Below are positions 32,024-40,988 of a DNA stretch of 64,000 nt, one piece after another. Numbering within the stretch: position 1 is the first letter of the stretch; the number at the start of each line of letters is the position of its first letter. A program made the position numbers and the translations under genes. Under the pieces are notes generated by a model that searched no databases, was not told the DNA's origin, and worked only from the letters and a program-made list of their open reading frames with translations. Source of the DNA: Bacillus luti (lineage in GTDB: Bacteria > Bacillota > Bacilli > Bacillales > Bacillaceae_G); contig NZ_MACI01000093.1 of NCBI RefSeq assembly GCF_001884105.1, positions 62,001 to 126,000 on the forward strand, read 5' to 3'.

Positions 32024-32437
32024 ATGAATCTAACAGAAGCTTTACGCCTAATGAAGGAAAAAGGATACAAACATACGGGGAAAAGGGAAGAGATGCTGAG
32101 ATTATTCGCAGCTCATAATCGTTATTTAACTGCAAAAGATGTTTTAGAGCATATGAAGGATGATTATCCAGGACTCAGCTTCGATACGATTTATCGTAAC
32201 TTAACGGTTTTTGCTGAAATTGGTGTTTTAGAGCAAACGGAATTAAATGGTGAAAAGCATTTTCGTTTTACATGTTCAATTATGGAACATCATCATCATT
32301 TTATTTGTTTAGATTGTGGAGGGACGAAAGAGATTACTTCCTGCCCAATGGATTTTATGAATAAAGATTTTAACGGTTATGAAGTAACGGGTCATAAGTT
32401 TGAAATATACGGCCGTTGTCCAAAATGTGCAAAATAA
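32024..32437 (+). CDS. zur: Zinc uptake regulator Zur (Fur family)
   Basis: Fur-family zinc-sensing repressor, 137 aa. A winged helix (about residues 1-75, [18 protein letters not shown]) precedes the dimerisation/metal domain with [16 protein letters not shown] and the second zinc Cys pair CPKC near the end. I use ATG 32024 behind TAGGGATAGG; the extension to 31976 lies within znuB. As third gene behind a Zur-box-like operator, it should autoregulate. PerR and Fur are less likely given the transporter neighbours. Confidence 0.93.
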   Translation: MNLTEALRLMKEKGYKHTGKREEMLRLFAAHNRYLTAKDVLEHMKDDYPGLSFDTIYRNLTVFAEIGVLEQTELNGEKHFRFTCSIMEHHHHFICLDCGGTKEITSCPMDFMNKDFNGYEVTGHKFEIYGRCPKCAK

Positions 32438-32474
32438 AAGCTCGTCGGTTATAGAACTGACGAGCTTCTTTTTA
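32438..32474. terminator. Terminator between zur and ispG
   Basis: AAGCTCGTC pairs with GACGAGCTT around GGTTATAGAACT, followed by CTTTTTATT. T-rich on both strands, between convergent genes. Confidence 0.88.
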
Positions 32475-33584
32475 TTGTTCTTGTGTTTCTTTTTCTTTTT
32501 CTCGTTCAGCAGCCATTTCAGCAGCAATTACATCGATTTCTTTTTTCAGTTCTTCTACCATTGTTTCCTCTGGTACTTTACGAACGACTTGCCCTTTACG
32601 GAATAATAATCCTTCTCCGCGTGCACCAGCAATACCGATATCAGCTTCACGAGCTTCACCAGGACCGTTTACAGCGCAACCAAGTACTGCAACTTTAATT
32701 GGTACTTGAAGTGTAGAAATATATTCTTCTACTTCATTAGCGATGCTAATTAAATCAATTTCAATACGACCACAAGTTGGACAAGAGATCAGTGTTGCTG
32801 CATTAGATGCAAGACCGAATGACTTTAATAGTTCACGCGCAACCTTTACTTCTTCAACTGGATCAGCACTTAATGAAATACGTAGTGTATTTCCGATACC
32901 TTTGCTTAAGATTGCACCAAGACCAGCGGCACTCTTTACAGTTCCGGCAAATAATGTTCCAGATTCTGTAATACCTAAATGTAATGGATAATCAAAAGCG
33001 CGAGCAGCTTTCTCGTATGCTTCGATTGCTAAGTTAACATCAGAGGCTTTCATTGATACGATAATATCATGGAAATCTAGGTCCTCTAAAATTTTAATAT
33101 GGTGTAGTGCGCTCTCAACCATACCATCAGCAGTTGGATAGCCATACTTCTCTAAAATATGGCGTTCTAATGAACCAGCGTTTACACCGATACGGATTGG
33201 AATACCGCGCTCTTTTGCCGCATTTACAACAGCTTCTACTTTATGGCGACGGCCAATGTTACCTGGATTGATACGTACTTTATCAATGCCACCTTCAATT
33301 GCTTTTAAAGCAAGGCGATAATCAAAATGAATATCAGCAACAAGTGGAATGTTGATTTGTTTTTTAATATCAGCAATAGCATTTGCTGCGCGTTCATCTG
33401 GAACGGCAACACGAACAACTTGACAGCCAGCTTCTTCTAAACGTTTAATTTCAGCAACTGTTGCTTCAACATCATGTGTTTTTGTTGTTGTCATACTTTG
33501 TATAATTAATTCATTATTACCGCCAATTGTTAAATTACCGACTTTAACTGGACGTGTTTTTGTACGATGAGTCATTTCATTCAC
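32472..33584 (-). CDS. ispG: 4-hydroxy-3-methylbut-2-en-1-yl diphosphate synthase IspG
   Basis: Penultimate step of the MEP pathway. The 370-aa protein has an N-terminal TIM barrel ([21 protein letters not shown]) and a C-terminal domain with the [4Fe-4S] ligands in SCPTCGR and [11 protein letters not shown]. The Lys/Glu-rich tail is variable. Start ATG 33584; the AAGGAGAG ribosome binding site is about 13 nt upstream, so the second ATG (33575) is a less likely alternative. Its own promoter lies at 33695-33724. Confidence 0.96.
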   Translation of the reverse strand: MNEMTHRTKTRPVKVGNLTIGGNNELIIQSMTTTKTHDVEATVAEIKRLEEAGCQVVRVAVPDERAANAIADIKKQINIPLVADIHFDYRLALKAIEGGIDKVRINPGNIGRRHKVEAVVNAAKERGIPIRIGVNAGSLERHILEKYGYPTADGMVESALHHIKILEDLDFHDIIVSMKASDVNLAIEAYEKAARAFDYPLHLGITESGTLFAGTVKSAAGLGAILSKGIGNTLRISLSADPVEEVKVARELLKSFGLASNAATLISCPTCGRIEIDLISIANEVEEYISTLQVPIKVAVLGCAVNGPGEAREADIGIAGARGEGLLFRKGQVVRKVPEETMVEELKKEIDVIAAEMAAEREKEKETQEQ

Positions 33585-33694
33585 GAATAGATCGCTCTCC
33601 TTATAAAAGAAGTTTCTTATTTAGTCCCTCATATCAATGATAGTATACGTGATACAGGGCTATAGAAACCGAAGTGCTCGGTTTCACTTTTACT

Positions 33695-33724
33695 ATTGTA
33701 TCAGCGCCTTTATGTAATTGACAA
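33695..33724 (-). promoter_or_regulatory. Putative sigma-A promoter of ispG
   Basis: On the minus strand, TTGTCA, 18-bp spacer, TACAAT. A small hairpin (GAAACCGA/TCGGTTTC, 33665-33685) lies in the resulting leader. Confidence 0.55.
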
Positions 33725-33739
33725 GGATTAAGTGATAGC

Positions 33740-34105
33740 TTATTGATATAACGGGAATTTATAAGACTTTCCAATTTGTATTTTTGTAGCAGTGGTACTT
33801 TTATTTAATTGTTTAAAATCATCAATCACTTTTTCAATAGAAGGAATTTTTTTCTTATTAATTTGTTCTGTAATCGAGAGGACTGTTTCACCAGTTTTTA
33901 CTTCGATTGTTTTATAAGCTACATCAGTTTCTTTTTCTGCTTTAGTATCTTTATTCTGTTTTGTATCTGTGTCTTCTTTTTTTATAGTTTGAGCAGCGGT
34001 TGTTTTTTTATATGAACTTAACATCGGTAAAGTGCCGATTTTTATGTCGTAATAAAATATATAGCCGAGAACAAGCACGAATAAGAATATACCTAATCTT
34101 TTCAT
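33740..34105 (-). CDS. yqfZ: YqfZ-like protein with LysM-type domain
   Basis: 121 aa. An N-terminal membrane segment (about residues 4-22, GIFLFVLVLGYIFYYDI) is followed by a Thr/Lys/Asp-rich linker (about 35-65). The C-terminal segment TIEVKTGETVLSITEQINKK looks like a single degenerate LysM peptidoglycan-binding domain. B. subtilis yqfZ sits next to ispG in the same way. I use ATG 34105, 8 nt after AAAGGAG; the GTG at 34114 overlaps the ribosome binding site. The role is inferred only. Confidence 0.78.
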   Translation of the reverse strand: MKRLGIFLFVLVLGYIFYYDIKIGTLPMLSSYKKTTAAQTIKKEDTDTKQNKDTKAEKETDVAYKTIEVKTGETVLSITEQINKKKIPSIEKVIDDFKQLNKSTTATKIQIGKSYKFPLYQ

Positions 34106-34144
34106 ATTCTTCACTCCTTTGCTAGGAATATATGCTTGTCCAAA

Positions 34145-34172
34145 AAAAAAATGCCTATTTAGGCATTTTTTA
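34145..34172. terminator. Terminator after yqgB (minus strand)
   Basis: AAAATGCCT pairs with AGGCATTTT around ATTT, with A and T tracts on either side. It separates yqgB from yqfZ. Confidence 0.85.
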
Positions 34173-34928
34173 TTTTTCTTTCGGTTTGGGTACTTCTTTA
34201 ATCGTTAAGTATAGAACGATTAAAACAACTGCGATATAAATGAACGTTGCCCCAGGTACGACGATCTTAAATAAATCCATAATCATGAAGAAAATGGTTG
34301 GAATTGTGTAGCTGTATGCAGTTAGTGTCCAAACTTGTTTATAGGATAGTTTACGTTGACCGCTCATTGCAGAACCGATGAACGCAAGTAAAGTCACGCC
34401 TACAAAAGTGATGAATAATTGGAATAGGTACACTAAGAATCCAATAACAAATAATAAAATTGGATAAATATTATCGAATAAAGAAATAAATTCTTGTAGA
34501 TCTTTTTTCTCGAGAGATGCACCTAACAAATCGTTATAAGAATACGTTTGTATTTGACCATTTCCCGTAGAGACTACTTTATCTTTTAAAACAAATAAAC
34601 CTGTTTTATTTTGATACTTCTCTATGTCTGTTGAATTTGGATCAAATACGAAAAGTGCATTTCCTTCTTCTTTTTCAATAGGTTGATCAATATCAGCTTT
34701 TAGTTCACCATTTTCAATTTTAAAATCAGGTAAATCTTTATCGATGACTTGATTTACCATGCTTACACCATCTTGGATAAAACTACCGTACAAAAAAGTT
34801 CTTGGAATAGTAGTGATTAGGCAAAGTAGCATAATATACAAAATGGTTTTACCGATTTTTTGAAAACGGAATAACGCCATATCTTTAGGCGAGTATACAC
34901 TTTTTGCGAATTGGGTAAATATGGACAT
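34170..34928 (-). CDS. yqgB: DUF1189 membrane protein (YqgB-like)
   Basis: 252-aa membrane protein of unknown function. One helix near residues 27-45 and three to four helices between about 150 and 245 flank an extracytoplasmic domain (about 50-145) rich in Asp and Lys. The C-terminus is KEVPKPKEK. I start at ATG 34928 (MSIFTQFAKSVYSPKDMALF) behind AAAGGAAGTG. The position matches B. subtilis yqgB. No catalytic motif seen. Confidence 0.85.
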   Translation of the reverse strand: MSIFTQFAKSVYSPKDMALFRFQKIGKTILYIMLLCLITTIPRTFLYGSFIQDGVSMVNQVIDKDLPDFKIENGELKADIDQPIEKEEGNALFVFDPNSTDIEKYQNKTGLFVLKDKVVSTGNGQIQTYSYNDLLGASLEKKDLQEFISLFDNIYPILLFVIGFLVYLFQLFITFVGVTLLAFIGSAMSGQRKLSYKQVWTLTAYSYTIPTIFFMIMDLFKIVVPGATFIYIAVVLIVLYLTIKEVPKPKEK

Positions 34929-35063
34929 GGATTCACTTCCTTTATGTATGTATAAAATCATTGTAACGTACGAATCTAGGGAATCTCAAGTTATATTATA
35001 TATAGAGGAGGGAACTGAATTTCTCTTTTATTAATTTTCTACTTTTAAAAGAGAAAAATACAA

Positions 35064-35092
35064 TTGACACTTTTCTTTTGTATATGGTAAAT
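35064..35092 (+). promoter_or_regulatory. Possible promoter of the tRNA gene
   Basis: TTGACA at 35064-35069 is a perfect -35, but the -10 at the right spacing (GTAAAT, 17 bp away) is poor. Listed because the tRNA needs a promoter and nothing better is seen in the 237-bp gap. Confidence 0.3.
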
Positions 35093-35165
35093 TTATCTTA
35101 CATTTCTTAAAGAATATATCCGATAGGAATTCAGTTATTTGATATATTGTTACATACATAATTGT

Positions 35166-35239
35166 GGACCCTTAGCTCAGCTGGTTAGAGCAGACGGCTC
35201 ATAACCGTCCGGTCGTAGGTTCGAGTCCTACAGGGTCCA
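35166..35239 (+). tRNA. tRNA with CAU anticodon, probably tRNA-Ile2 (lysidine type)
   Basis: 74 nt folding as a full cloverleaf: acceptor GGACCCT/AGGGTCC, D arm GCTC/GAGC, anticodon arm GACGG-CTCATAA-CCGTC, T arm GTAGG-TTCGAGT-CCTAC. Anticodon CAT could be Met or Ile2. The anticodon stem-loop and body match the B. subtilis lysidine-modified Ile2 tRNA as I recall it, and differ from elongator and initiator Met. The terminal CCA is not encoded (discriminator A, then TATCC), so tRNA nucleotidyltransferase must add it. Single gene, not in an rRNA cluster. Confidence 0.93.
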
Positions 35240-35271
35240 TATCCATTTCATAAGTTTATTACGTTAGCAGG

Positions 35272-35301
35272 AAGCTTCCTTGTAGAAGGGAGCTTTTTTT
35301 T
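35272..35301 (+). terminator. Terminator after the tRNA
   Basis: AAGCTTCCTT pairs with AAGGGAGCTT (one G-U) around GTAG, followed by eight T. Confidence 0.88.
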
Positions 35302-35381
35302 ACGGAATATATGAGCATTTTAATTGAAAAGAAATGGGAATTTTGCTACTTTAATGATAGCAAGACAATGTGATTTATTTG

Positions 35382-35410
35382 TTTGCACCCTATGGCAATT
35401 AGGGTAGAAT
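35382..35410 (+). promoter_or_regulatory. Sigma-A promoter of sodA
   Basis: TTTGCA, 17-bp spacer, TAGAAT, about 54 bp upstream of the sodA start. Confidence 0.6.
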
Positions 35411-35463
35411 GAAGTTGTATGTCGCATATTAGTGGCAATACATAAACTGGGAGGAATATAACA

Positions 35464-36075
35464 ATGGCAAAACACGAATTACCAAATTTACCTTATGCGT
35501 ATGATGCATTAGAGCCTCACTTTGACAAAGAAACAATGAACATCCATCATACAAAACATCACAACACGTACATTACAAACTTAAACGCTGCTTTAGAAGG
35601 TCATGCAGAATTAGCTGACAAAAGCGTTGAAGAATTAGTTGCAAACTTAAATGAAGTACCAGAAGCAATCCGTACAGCAGTACGTAACAATGGTGGCGGA
35701 CATGCGAACCATACATTCTTCTGGACAATCCTATCTCCAAACGGTGGCGGACAACCAGTAGGCGAACTTGCAACTGCAATTGAAGCGAAATTTGGTAGCT
35801 TCGATGCATTCAAAGAAGAATTCGCAAAAGCTGGCGCAACTCGCTTCGGTTCTGGTTGGGCTTGGTTAGTAGTAAATAACGGTGAGATCGAAGTAACAAG
35901 CACTCCAAACCAAGATTCTCCTTTAACTGAAGGTAAAACTCCAGTTATCGGTTTAGATGTTTGGGAACATGCTTACTACTTACATTACCAAAACCGTCGT
36001 CCAGACTACATCGGTGCATTCTGGAACGTTGTAGATTGGAACGCTGCTGAAAAACGTTACCAAGAAGCAAAATAA
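35464..36075 (+). CDS. sodA: Superoxide dismutase [Mn]
   Basis: Cytosolic manganese superoxide dismutase, 203 aa, which converts superoxide to peroxide and oxygen. The metal ligands are visible in HHTKHH near residue 27, in NHTFFW, and in the family signature DVWEHAYY. The [11 protein letters not shown] and SGWAWLV segments fit Mn-type rather than Fe-type enzymes. Start ATG 35464 behind GGGAGGAAT. Own promoter and own terminator, so monocistronic. Confidence 0.97.
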   Translation: MAKHELPNLPYAYDALEPHFDKETMNIHHTKHHNTYITNLNAALEGHAELADKSVEELVANLNEVPEAIRTAVRNNGGGHANHTFFWTILSPNGGGQPVGELATAIEAKFGSFDAFKEEFAKAGATRFGSGWAWLVVNNGEIEVTSTPNQDSPLTEGKTPVIGLDVWEHAYYLHYQNRRPDYIGAFWNVVDWNAAEKRYQEAK

Positions 36076-36090
36076 TTGTAACAATTATAG

Positions 36091-36123
36091 AAAAAAGCTA
36101 GGAGAATGCTCCTAGCTTTTTTT
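36091..36123 (+). terminator. Terminator after sodA
   Basis: AAAAAAGCTAGGAG pairs with CTCCTAGCTTTTTT around AATG. Confidence 0.95.
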
Positions 36124-36193
36124 CTATGCTTTCCTTTTACATAATTGGGCTTGTCTTTGGAAGACTAGAACATGAAGTAAAGGAGAGTTGTGT

Positions 36194-37471
36194 ATGAAGT
36201 GGAAACATATAATTGGTGACGTTGAAGTGAATCGGGATTTAGTGTTATTGCTCCTTATTGGAGGCTTATACACGCTCGCAATTTCTTTATCGAATACATT
36301 TGTTAACATTTATTTATGGAAACAAACACAAAATTATGTGAATCTTGGCTTGTATAATTTGGCCAGCGTTGTATTACAGCCTCTCACATTTCTTGTAGGT
36401 GGGAAATTTGCGAAACGTATTGATCGCTCGATCTTGTTACGAATAGGTGTGGGAACGTTAGCTGTGTTTTTTATCGTTGTTTTAGTGGCGGGAAAAAGCG
36501 CTTCTCACTATATTTTATTAATGGGAGCTCTCTTAGGAGTCGGATATGGTTTTTACTGGTTAGCGTTTAACTTATTGACATTTGAGATTACAGAACCAGA
36601 AACAAGAGATTTCTTTAACGGGTTTCTCGGGCTCCTTACATCCTTCTCTGGAATGATTGGACCAATAGCGGCAGGATATACAATTTCACGTATGGAAAAA
36701 TGGAGTGGTTATACTGTCATATTCTTTCTTTCATTAGTGTTATTTGCAATTGCAGTCGTTTTAAGCTTTTTTTTATCTAAGAGGGAATGTGAAGGACGTT
36801 ATGAAGTCGTGGAAGTATTGAAAGAGCGACGGATTGATAAAAATTGGGGGAGAATTACACGGGCTCATTTTTTTCAGGGATTGAGAGAAGGTACGTTTAT
36901 TTTTGTCATTTCTGTGTATGTTTATTTAGCAACTGATAGTGAGCTTGCATTAGGGAAATATAGCTTAGTAAATTCTACAGTATCATTTATATGTTACTAC
37001 TTAGTCACTCGTATGTTAAAGAAAGAGTGGCGAAAAAAAGCAATTTTACTTGGAGGCATTATTTTATATGCTGTCGTATTTTTAGTTATATTCAATGTTA
37101 CATATACAAAATTACTTATTTATGCAGCATGTATCGCGGTTGCATACCCTATTTTACTCGTTCCGTACGGATCAATGACATATGACGTAATTGGTAGAGC
37201 AAAAAATGCGAGAGAGTGGCGTGTAGAATATGTAGTTGTCCGAGAACTATGGTTAAATGCCGGTAGAATTTGTTCCATTTTAAGCTTTTTGTGTGCGGTT
37301 CTATTTTTCCCACCTGAAAAAAGTTTACCTTTCTTATTATGCATTTTAGGTGCTGGACATTTTCTTATCTATTTTGCAGTTAAAAATGTCAAATATGAAG
37401 AGGGAAATGCGGGGAAAACAAGTGTTGTAGCGCAAGGGAACGCGCAAAATCAAACAGAACCAGAAGGTTAA
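36194..37471 (+). CDS. yqgE: MFS transporter (YqgE-like)
   Basis: 425-aa major facilitator with about 12 hydrophobic helices in two halves, for example LVLLLLIGGLYTLAISL and ILLMGALLGVGYGFYWLAF. The substrate is not evident. Its place between sodA and pbpA matches B. subtilis yqgE. Start ATG 36194, 7 nt after AAGGAGAG; the TTG at 36188 is too close. The C-terminal tail is hydrophilic and rich in Gln/Asn. Function beyond transport is not supported. Confidence 0.87.
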   Translation: MKWKHIIGDVEVNRDLVLLLLIGGLYTLAISLSNTFVNIYLWKQTQNYVNLGLYNLASVVLQPLTFLVGGKFAKRIDRSILLRIGVGTLAVFFIVVLVAGKSASHYILLMGALLGVGYGFYWLAFNLLTFEITEPETRDFFNGFLGLLTSFSGMIGPIAAGYTISRMEKWSGYTVIFFLSLVLFAIAVVLSFFLSKRECEGRYEVVEVLKERRIDKNWGRITRAHFFQGLREGTFIFVISVYVYLATDSELALGKYSLVNSTVSFICYYLVTRMLKKEWRKKAILLGGIILYAVVFLVIFNVTYTKLLIYAACIAVAYPILLVPYGSMTYDVIGRAKNAREWRVEYVVVRELWLNAGRICSILSFLCAVLFFPPEKSLPFLLCILGAGHFLIYFAVKNVKYEEGNAGKTSVVAQGNAQNQTEPEG

Positions 37472-37521
37472 CTTCTCGTTTATTTTATGCTAGAATAGAA
37501 AAAGATGTAAGACAGCAGTGA

Positions 37522-37548
37522 GGACACCTGTATGAAGGTGTCCCTTTC
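37522..37548 (+). terminator. Hairpin between yqgE and pbpA
   Basis: GGACACCT pairs with AGGTGTCC around GTATGA, followed by CTTTC. Possible weak terminator or leader structure of pbpA. Confidence 0.5.
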
Positions 37549-37580
37549 ACATTACATAGCTGTTGGTAGAGGGGGTTTGT

Positions 37581-39707
37581 ATGAGTAAGAAGCAGAAGCA
37601 ACAAAAGAAAAAGACCCACGTTCCATTTCGGTTAAACGTGCTGTTTTTTTGCGTGTTTTTAATGTTTTCCGCGGTTATTGTAAGGCTCGGGTATGTACAA
37701 ATTGTTCGCGGCGAGGAATATAAGAATGAAGTGGAGAAGAAAGAGAACTCCACGGTAAGTAATCCAGTACCGCGTGGGAAAATATTTGATCGTTATGGGC
37801 GACCTGTAGTAGATAATGCAGCCGTTCGTACAATTACATTTACAAAGATGAAGGGATCAACTTCAGAAGATCGCTTAAAAACAGCGGAAAGATTAGCAGA
37901 GTTGATTGAAGTACCAACAGATAAATTAACAGATCGTGATAAAAAAGATTATTGGCTTGCTATGCACAAAGAGGAAGCAAAAGAAAAAATTACGAATAAA
38001 GATCGTCAAGAATTGAAAGACAACAAAATTGACGATAAACAATTAGACGAGCGTCAAAGAAGTCGTGTGACAGAAGAAGAAGTGAATCAATTATCCGCAA
38101 AAGATCTAGAAATATTAGCGATTAAAAGCAAAATGGACGGCGGATATGCAATGACACCTCAAGTTATTAAAAAAGATGCTACAGAAGAAGAATATGCGAT
38201 TATTAGTGAAAATCTAGCGACATTACCAGGTGTAGATACGAATGTTGATTGGGAACGAAAATACGCATATGATGGTGATTTGTTCCGAAGTGTACTTGGA
38301 GGCGTAACAACTTCTGACGAAGGTTTACCGAAAGAGCGATTAGATTACTACCTTGTTCGTGATTATAACCGAAATGACCGAGTAGGAAAAAGTTATCTTG
38401 AACAGCAATATGAAGATAGCCTGCACGGTACGAAATCAGAAGTGAAAAATGTTACCGATAAAAATGGTAATATTTTAGAAACAATTAATGTATCACAAGG
38501 ACAACGAGGCAATGACCTAAATTTAACAATCGACATGGAATTACAAAAGCGTGTGGAAGAAATTATCACTAAAAATTTATTGAAATATAAAGGGGGACAA
38601 CCTCTTTTAGATCGTGCATTCGTTGTAATGATGAATCCGAAAAATGGTGAAGTTTTATCTATGGCTGGGAAACAGTTAGTGAATGAAAATGGGGAAACGA
38701 AAGTACAAGATTTCGCACTAGGAACGATGACAAGTTCTTATCCGATGGGATCGACTGTAAAAGGTGCGACAGTACTTACAGGATATCAAACAGGCGCGAT
38801 TCAACCGGGATCAGTTCAACTCGATGAACCGATCATATTAAAAGGAACGCCGAAAAAATCTTCTTGGAAGACGATGGGATATATTAATGATTTGACAGCA
38901 TTAAAAATGTCTTCTAACGTATATATGTTTAAAACAGCGATGAATATTGCAGGTGTTCCATATGTAAGAGGCGGTACGTTAGATATACCACAAAAAGCAT
39001 ATGATACGATGCGTTATTATTTTGGACAGTTTGGACTTGGCGTGAAAACAGGTATTGATTTACCGAATGAATCTTCTGGACAACAAGGTAGAACAGACAA
39101 TATTCCAGGTTTCTTATTAGATTTATCAATTGGACAGTATGATACGTATACACCGCTTCAATTAGCGCAGTATGTGTCAACAATTGCAAATGGTGGTTAC
39201 CGTATGCAGCCGCAAGTTGTGAAGGAAATTCGTCAACCATCGGCGAAACCAGAAGAAGTTGGAAAAGTTGTTCAATCTATGGAACCGAAAGTATTAAATC
39301 GTGTTGATATGCCTGAATCACAAATTAAACGTGTGCAAGAAGGGTTTAAGCAAGTATTTAACAGCCCGGGTGGTACGGCATTAAGTTACTTCTCGACTGC
39401 AAAATATACAGCTGCTGGTAAAACAGGTACAGCTCAAACAGTGTATGGCGGAGATAAAGAGATTGGTAGAAATGCAAAAGGTGAGCGTAAAGAGACATAT
39501 AACTTAACATTAGTAGGCTATGCGCCAGCTGATGATCCAGAAGTAGCGTTCTCTGTAGTTGTACCTTGGGTAGATGATAAATCAGGTATTAACGGTTATA
39601 TTAGCCGTGATATTATGGACGCTTACTTTGAGTTGAAAAAGCAAGAAAATGGCGAAGCTCCAAAAGATGAAAAAGATAATAAAAATAAAGAGCAAGATGC
39701 TGAATAA
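37581..39707 (+). CDS. pbpA: Class B penicillin-binding protein PbpA
   Basis: Monofunctional transpeptidase of the cell-wall elongation type, 708 aa. A short basic N-terminus and one anchor (about residues 14-36, LNVLFFCVFLMFSAVIVRLGY) are followed by a PBP-dimer domain and the transpeptidase domain. Its active-site motifs are STVKG (SxxK), SSN in KMSSNVYM, and KTGTAQ. The C-terminus is Lys/Asp-rich. I use ATG 37581 behind GAGGGGG; TTG 37563 is within the leader. Position as B. subtilis pbpA, before the pst operon. Confidence 0.94.
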   Translation: MSKKQKQQKKKTHVPFRLNVLFFCVFLMFSAVIVRLGYVQIVRGEEYKNEVEKKENSTVSNPVPRGKIFDRYGRPVVDNAAVRTITFTKMKGSTSEDRLKTAERLAELIEVPTDKLTDRDKKDYWLAMHKEEAKEKITNKDRQELKDNKIDDKQLDERQRSRVTEEEVNQLSAKDLEILAIKSKMDGGYAMTPQVIKKDATEEEYAIISENLATLPGVDTNVDWERKYAYDGDLFRSVLGGVTTSDEGLPKERLDYYLVRDYNRNDRVGKSYLEQQYEDSLHGTKSEVKNVTDKNGNILETINVSQGQRGNDLNLTIDMELQKRVEEIITKNLLKYKGGQPLLDRAFVVMMNPKNGEVLSMAGKQLVNENGETKVQDFALGTMTSSYPMGSTVKGATVLTGYQTGAIQPGSVQLDEPIILKGTPKKSSWKTMGYINDLTALKMSSNVYMFKTAMNIAGVPYVRGGTLDIPQKAYDTMRYYFGQFGLGVKTGIDLPNESSGQQGRTDNIPGFLLDLSIGQYDTYTPLQLAQYVSTIANGGYRMQPQVVKEIRQPSAKPEEVGKVVQSMEPKVLNRVDMPESQIKRVQEGFKQVFNSPGGTALSYFSTAKYTAAGKTGTAQTVYGGDKEIGRNAKGERKETYNLTLVGYAPADDPEVAFSVVVPWVDDKSGINGYISRDIMDAYFELKKQENGEAPKDEKDNKNKEQDAE

Positions 39708-39722
39708 AATAGTTGTAAAAAA

Positions 39723-39757
39723 AGCACACTATCTGAAAAGATAGTGTGCTTTTTTTT
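39723..39757 (+). terminator. Terminator after pbpA
   Basis: AGCACACTATCT pairs perfectly with AGATAGTGTGCT around GAAA, followed by eight T. Confidence 0.96.
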
Positions 39758-39863
39758 ATAGTTTATGCATATCGTGTAATAAATGTGGACAAGTATAAAA
39801 GATTGAAAAAAGTACGCAATCTCACAAATGATACTTGTATATTGTGTGATGGGAGGATAACGA

Positions 39864-39923
39864 TTTTACGGGCTAATAATCAGTGTGGATGAACAGTTTG
39901 CTATGGATTAAAATTTCACCTTA
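39864..39923 (-). repeat. Decayed bcr1-like remnant upstream of pst
   Basis: TTTTACGGGCTAATAATCAG, then TGTGGATGAACAG and GGATTAAAATTTCACCTTAT. This follows the reverse complement of the left third of the full-length element, ending at its GTTTCACTTTA-like border, with substitutions. It ends about 19 bp before the Pho box. Confidence 0.55.
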
Positions 39924-39941
39924 TGTTGGTTCTTGTGGAAC

Positions 39942-39980
39942 TTTACAAAACTTTTACAAACAATTAAAACCGAATTAATA
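39942..39980 (+). promoter_or_regulatory. PhoP binding region (Pho box) of the pst operon
   Basis: Four direct repeats with exact 11-bp period: TTTACA (39942), TTTACA (39953), TTAAAA (39964) and TTAATA (39975), each separated by 5 bp. This is the arrangement known for B. subtilis PhoP (TT-A/T/C-ACA repeats). A -10-like TATTCT at 39990-39995 follows 9 bp later. Confidence 0.85.
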
Positions 39981-40043
39981 GTTTAGCAGTATTCTTATAT
40001 CTGTAATCCTGTTATTTCCGGTTACTTCTAGGAGGAAGAACAC

Positions 40044-40961
40044 GTGAAATGGATGAGTACGTCGATTAAAGTTTTCATATTACCGATATGTTTCCTTTGT
40101 TTTGGCATGACTACTGCATTTGCTGTGAGTGAAATGGGAGAAGTGAGAGTTGATGGATCCTCAACAGTTTTTCCTATTATAGAAGCAGTAGCGGAGGAAT
40201 ACACAAAGGTGCATCCAAATGTGAAAATTTCGATCAGTGTATCTGGAACAGGAGGAGGATTTAATCGTTTCAGTAAAGGAGAAGTAGATATAAATAATGC
40301 TTCAAGAGTAATGAAACAAGTGGAAGAAAATGAAATGAAGAAAAACTCCGTTCAGTTTACACCGTTTGAAGTGGCTTACGATGGTCTTACGATCGTTGTA
40401 AATCGTCAAAATCATTGGGTAGATGATATGTCAATAGACGAGTTACGTCTATTATGGAGTGAAGATGGAAGAGAGAAGCGATGGTCACAAATTCATTCAT
40501 CATGGCCACGTGAACAAGTGAAGTTTTATGCGCCAGGTGTAGATTCTGGTACTTATGATTATTTTCAAAATGTCATCTTACAAAAAAGTCGCATTGTAAA
40601 AAAAGTCTCTTTGTCTGAAGATGATCAAGTTATTATGCAAGGAGTAATGAATGATAAAAATGCCATTGCTTTTGTAGGATATGCTTATTATATGGCCAAT
40701 CGAGATAAGGTGAAAGCGATAAGAGTAAATGGTGTATTTCCGACGAAAGAGACCATTCAATCAGGTGAGTATAAGCCTTTATCTAGATCGCTATTTACTT
40801 ATGTGAATGATGCATCAATCCGAAATAAAATGAATGTAGCAAGTTATGTTGAGTTTATGATTCATCATGTTGGTAACCTCGCTGAAGAGGTAGGATATGT
40901 GAAATTACCAAAAGAAAAATATAATGAACAGCTGCGAATGTTAACAGAAATAAAAAGGTAA
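40044..40961 (+). CDS. pstS: Phosphate ABC transporter substrate-binding protein PstS
   Basis: Extracytoplasmic phosphate-binding protein, 305 aa. The phosphate-site motifs are DGSSTVFPI near residue 38, SGTGGGFNRF, and PGVDSGTYDYF. The signal peptide (residues 1-27) ends TTAFA before VSE, a type I cleavage site. There is no L-x-G/A-C lipobox, which is unusual for a Gram-positive PstS; Cys16 and Cys19 lie in poor context. Start GTG 40044 behind GGAGGA; ATG 40053 is possible. First gene of the pst operon behind the Pho box. Confidence 0.94.
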   Translation: MKWMSTSIKVFILPICFLCFGMTTAFAVSEMGEVRVDGSSTVFPIIEAVAEEYTKVHPNVKISISVSGTGGGFNRFSKGEVDINNASRVMKQVEENEMKKNSVQFTPFEVAYDGLTIVVNRQNHWVDDMSIDELRLLWSEDGREKRWSQIHSSWPREQVKFYAPGVDSGTYDYFQNVILQKSRIVKKVSLSEDDQVIMQGVMNDKNAIAFVGYAYYMANRDKVKAIRVNGVFPTKETIQSGEYKPLSRSLFTYVNDASIRNKMNVASYVEFMIHHVGNLAEEVGYVKLPKEKYNEQLRMLTEIKR

Positions 40962-40988
40962 TGTCAGGGTGGAAAGGGGTTTTCATCT

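Noticed and set aside
33680-33695. GGTTTCACTTTTAC near the ispG promoter as a repeat remnant
   Set aside because: Too short and no second matching segment nearby.
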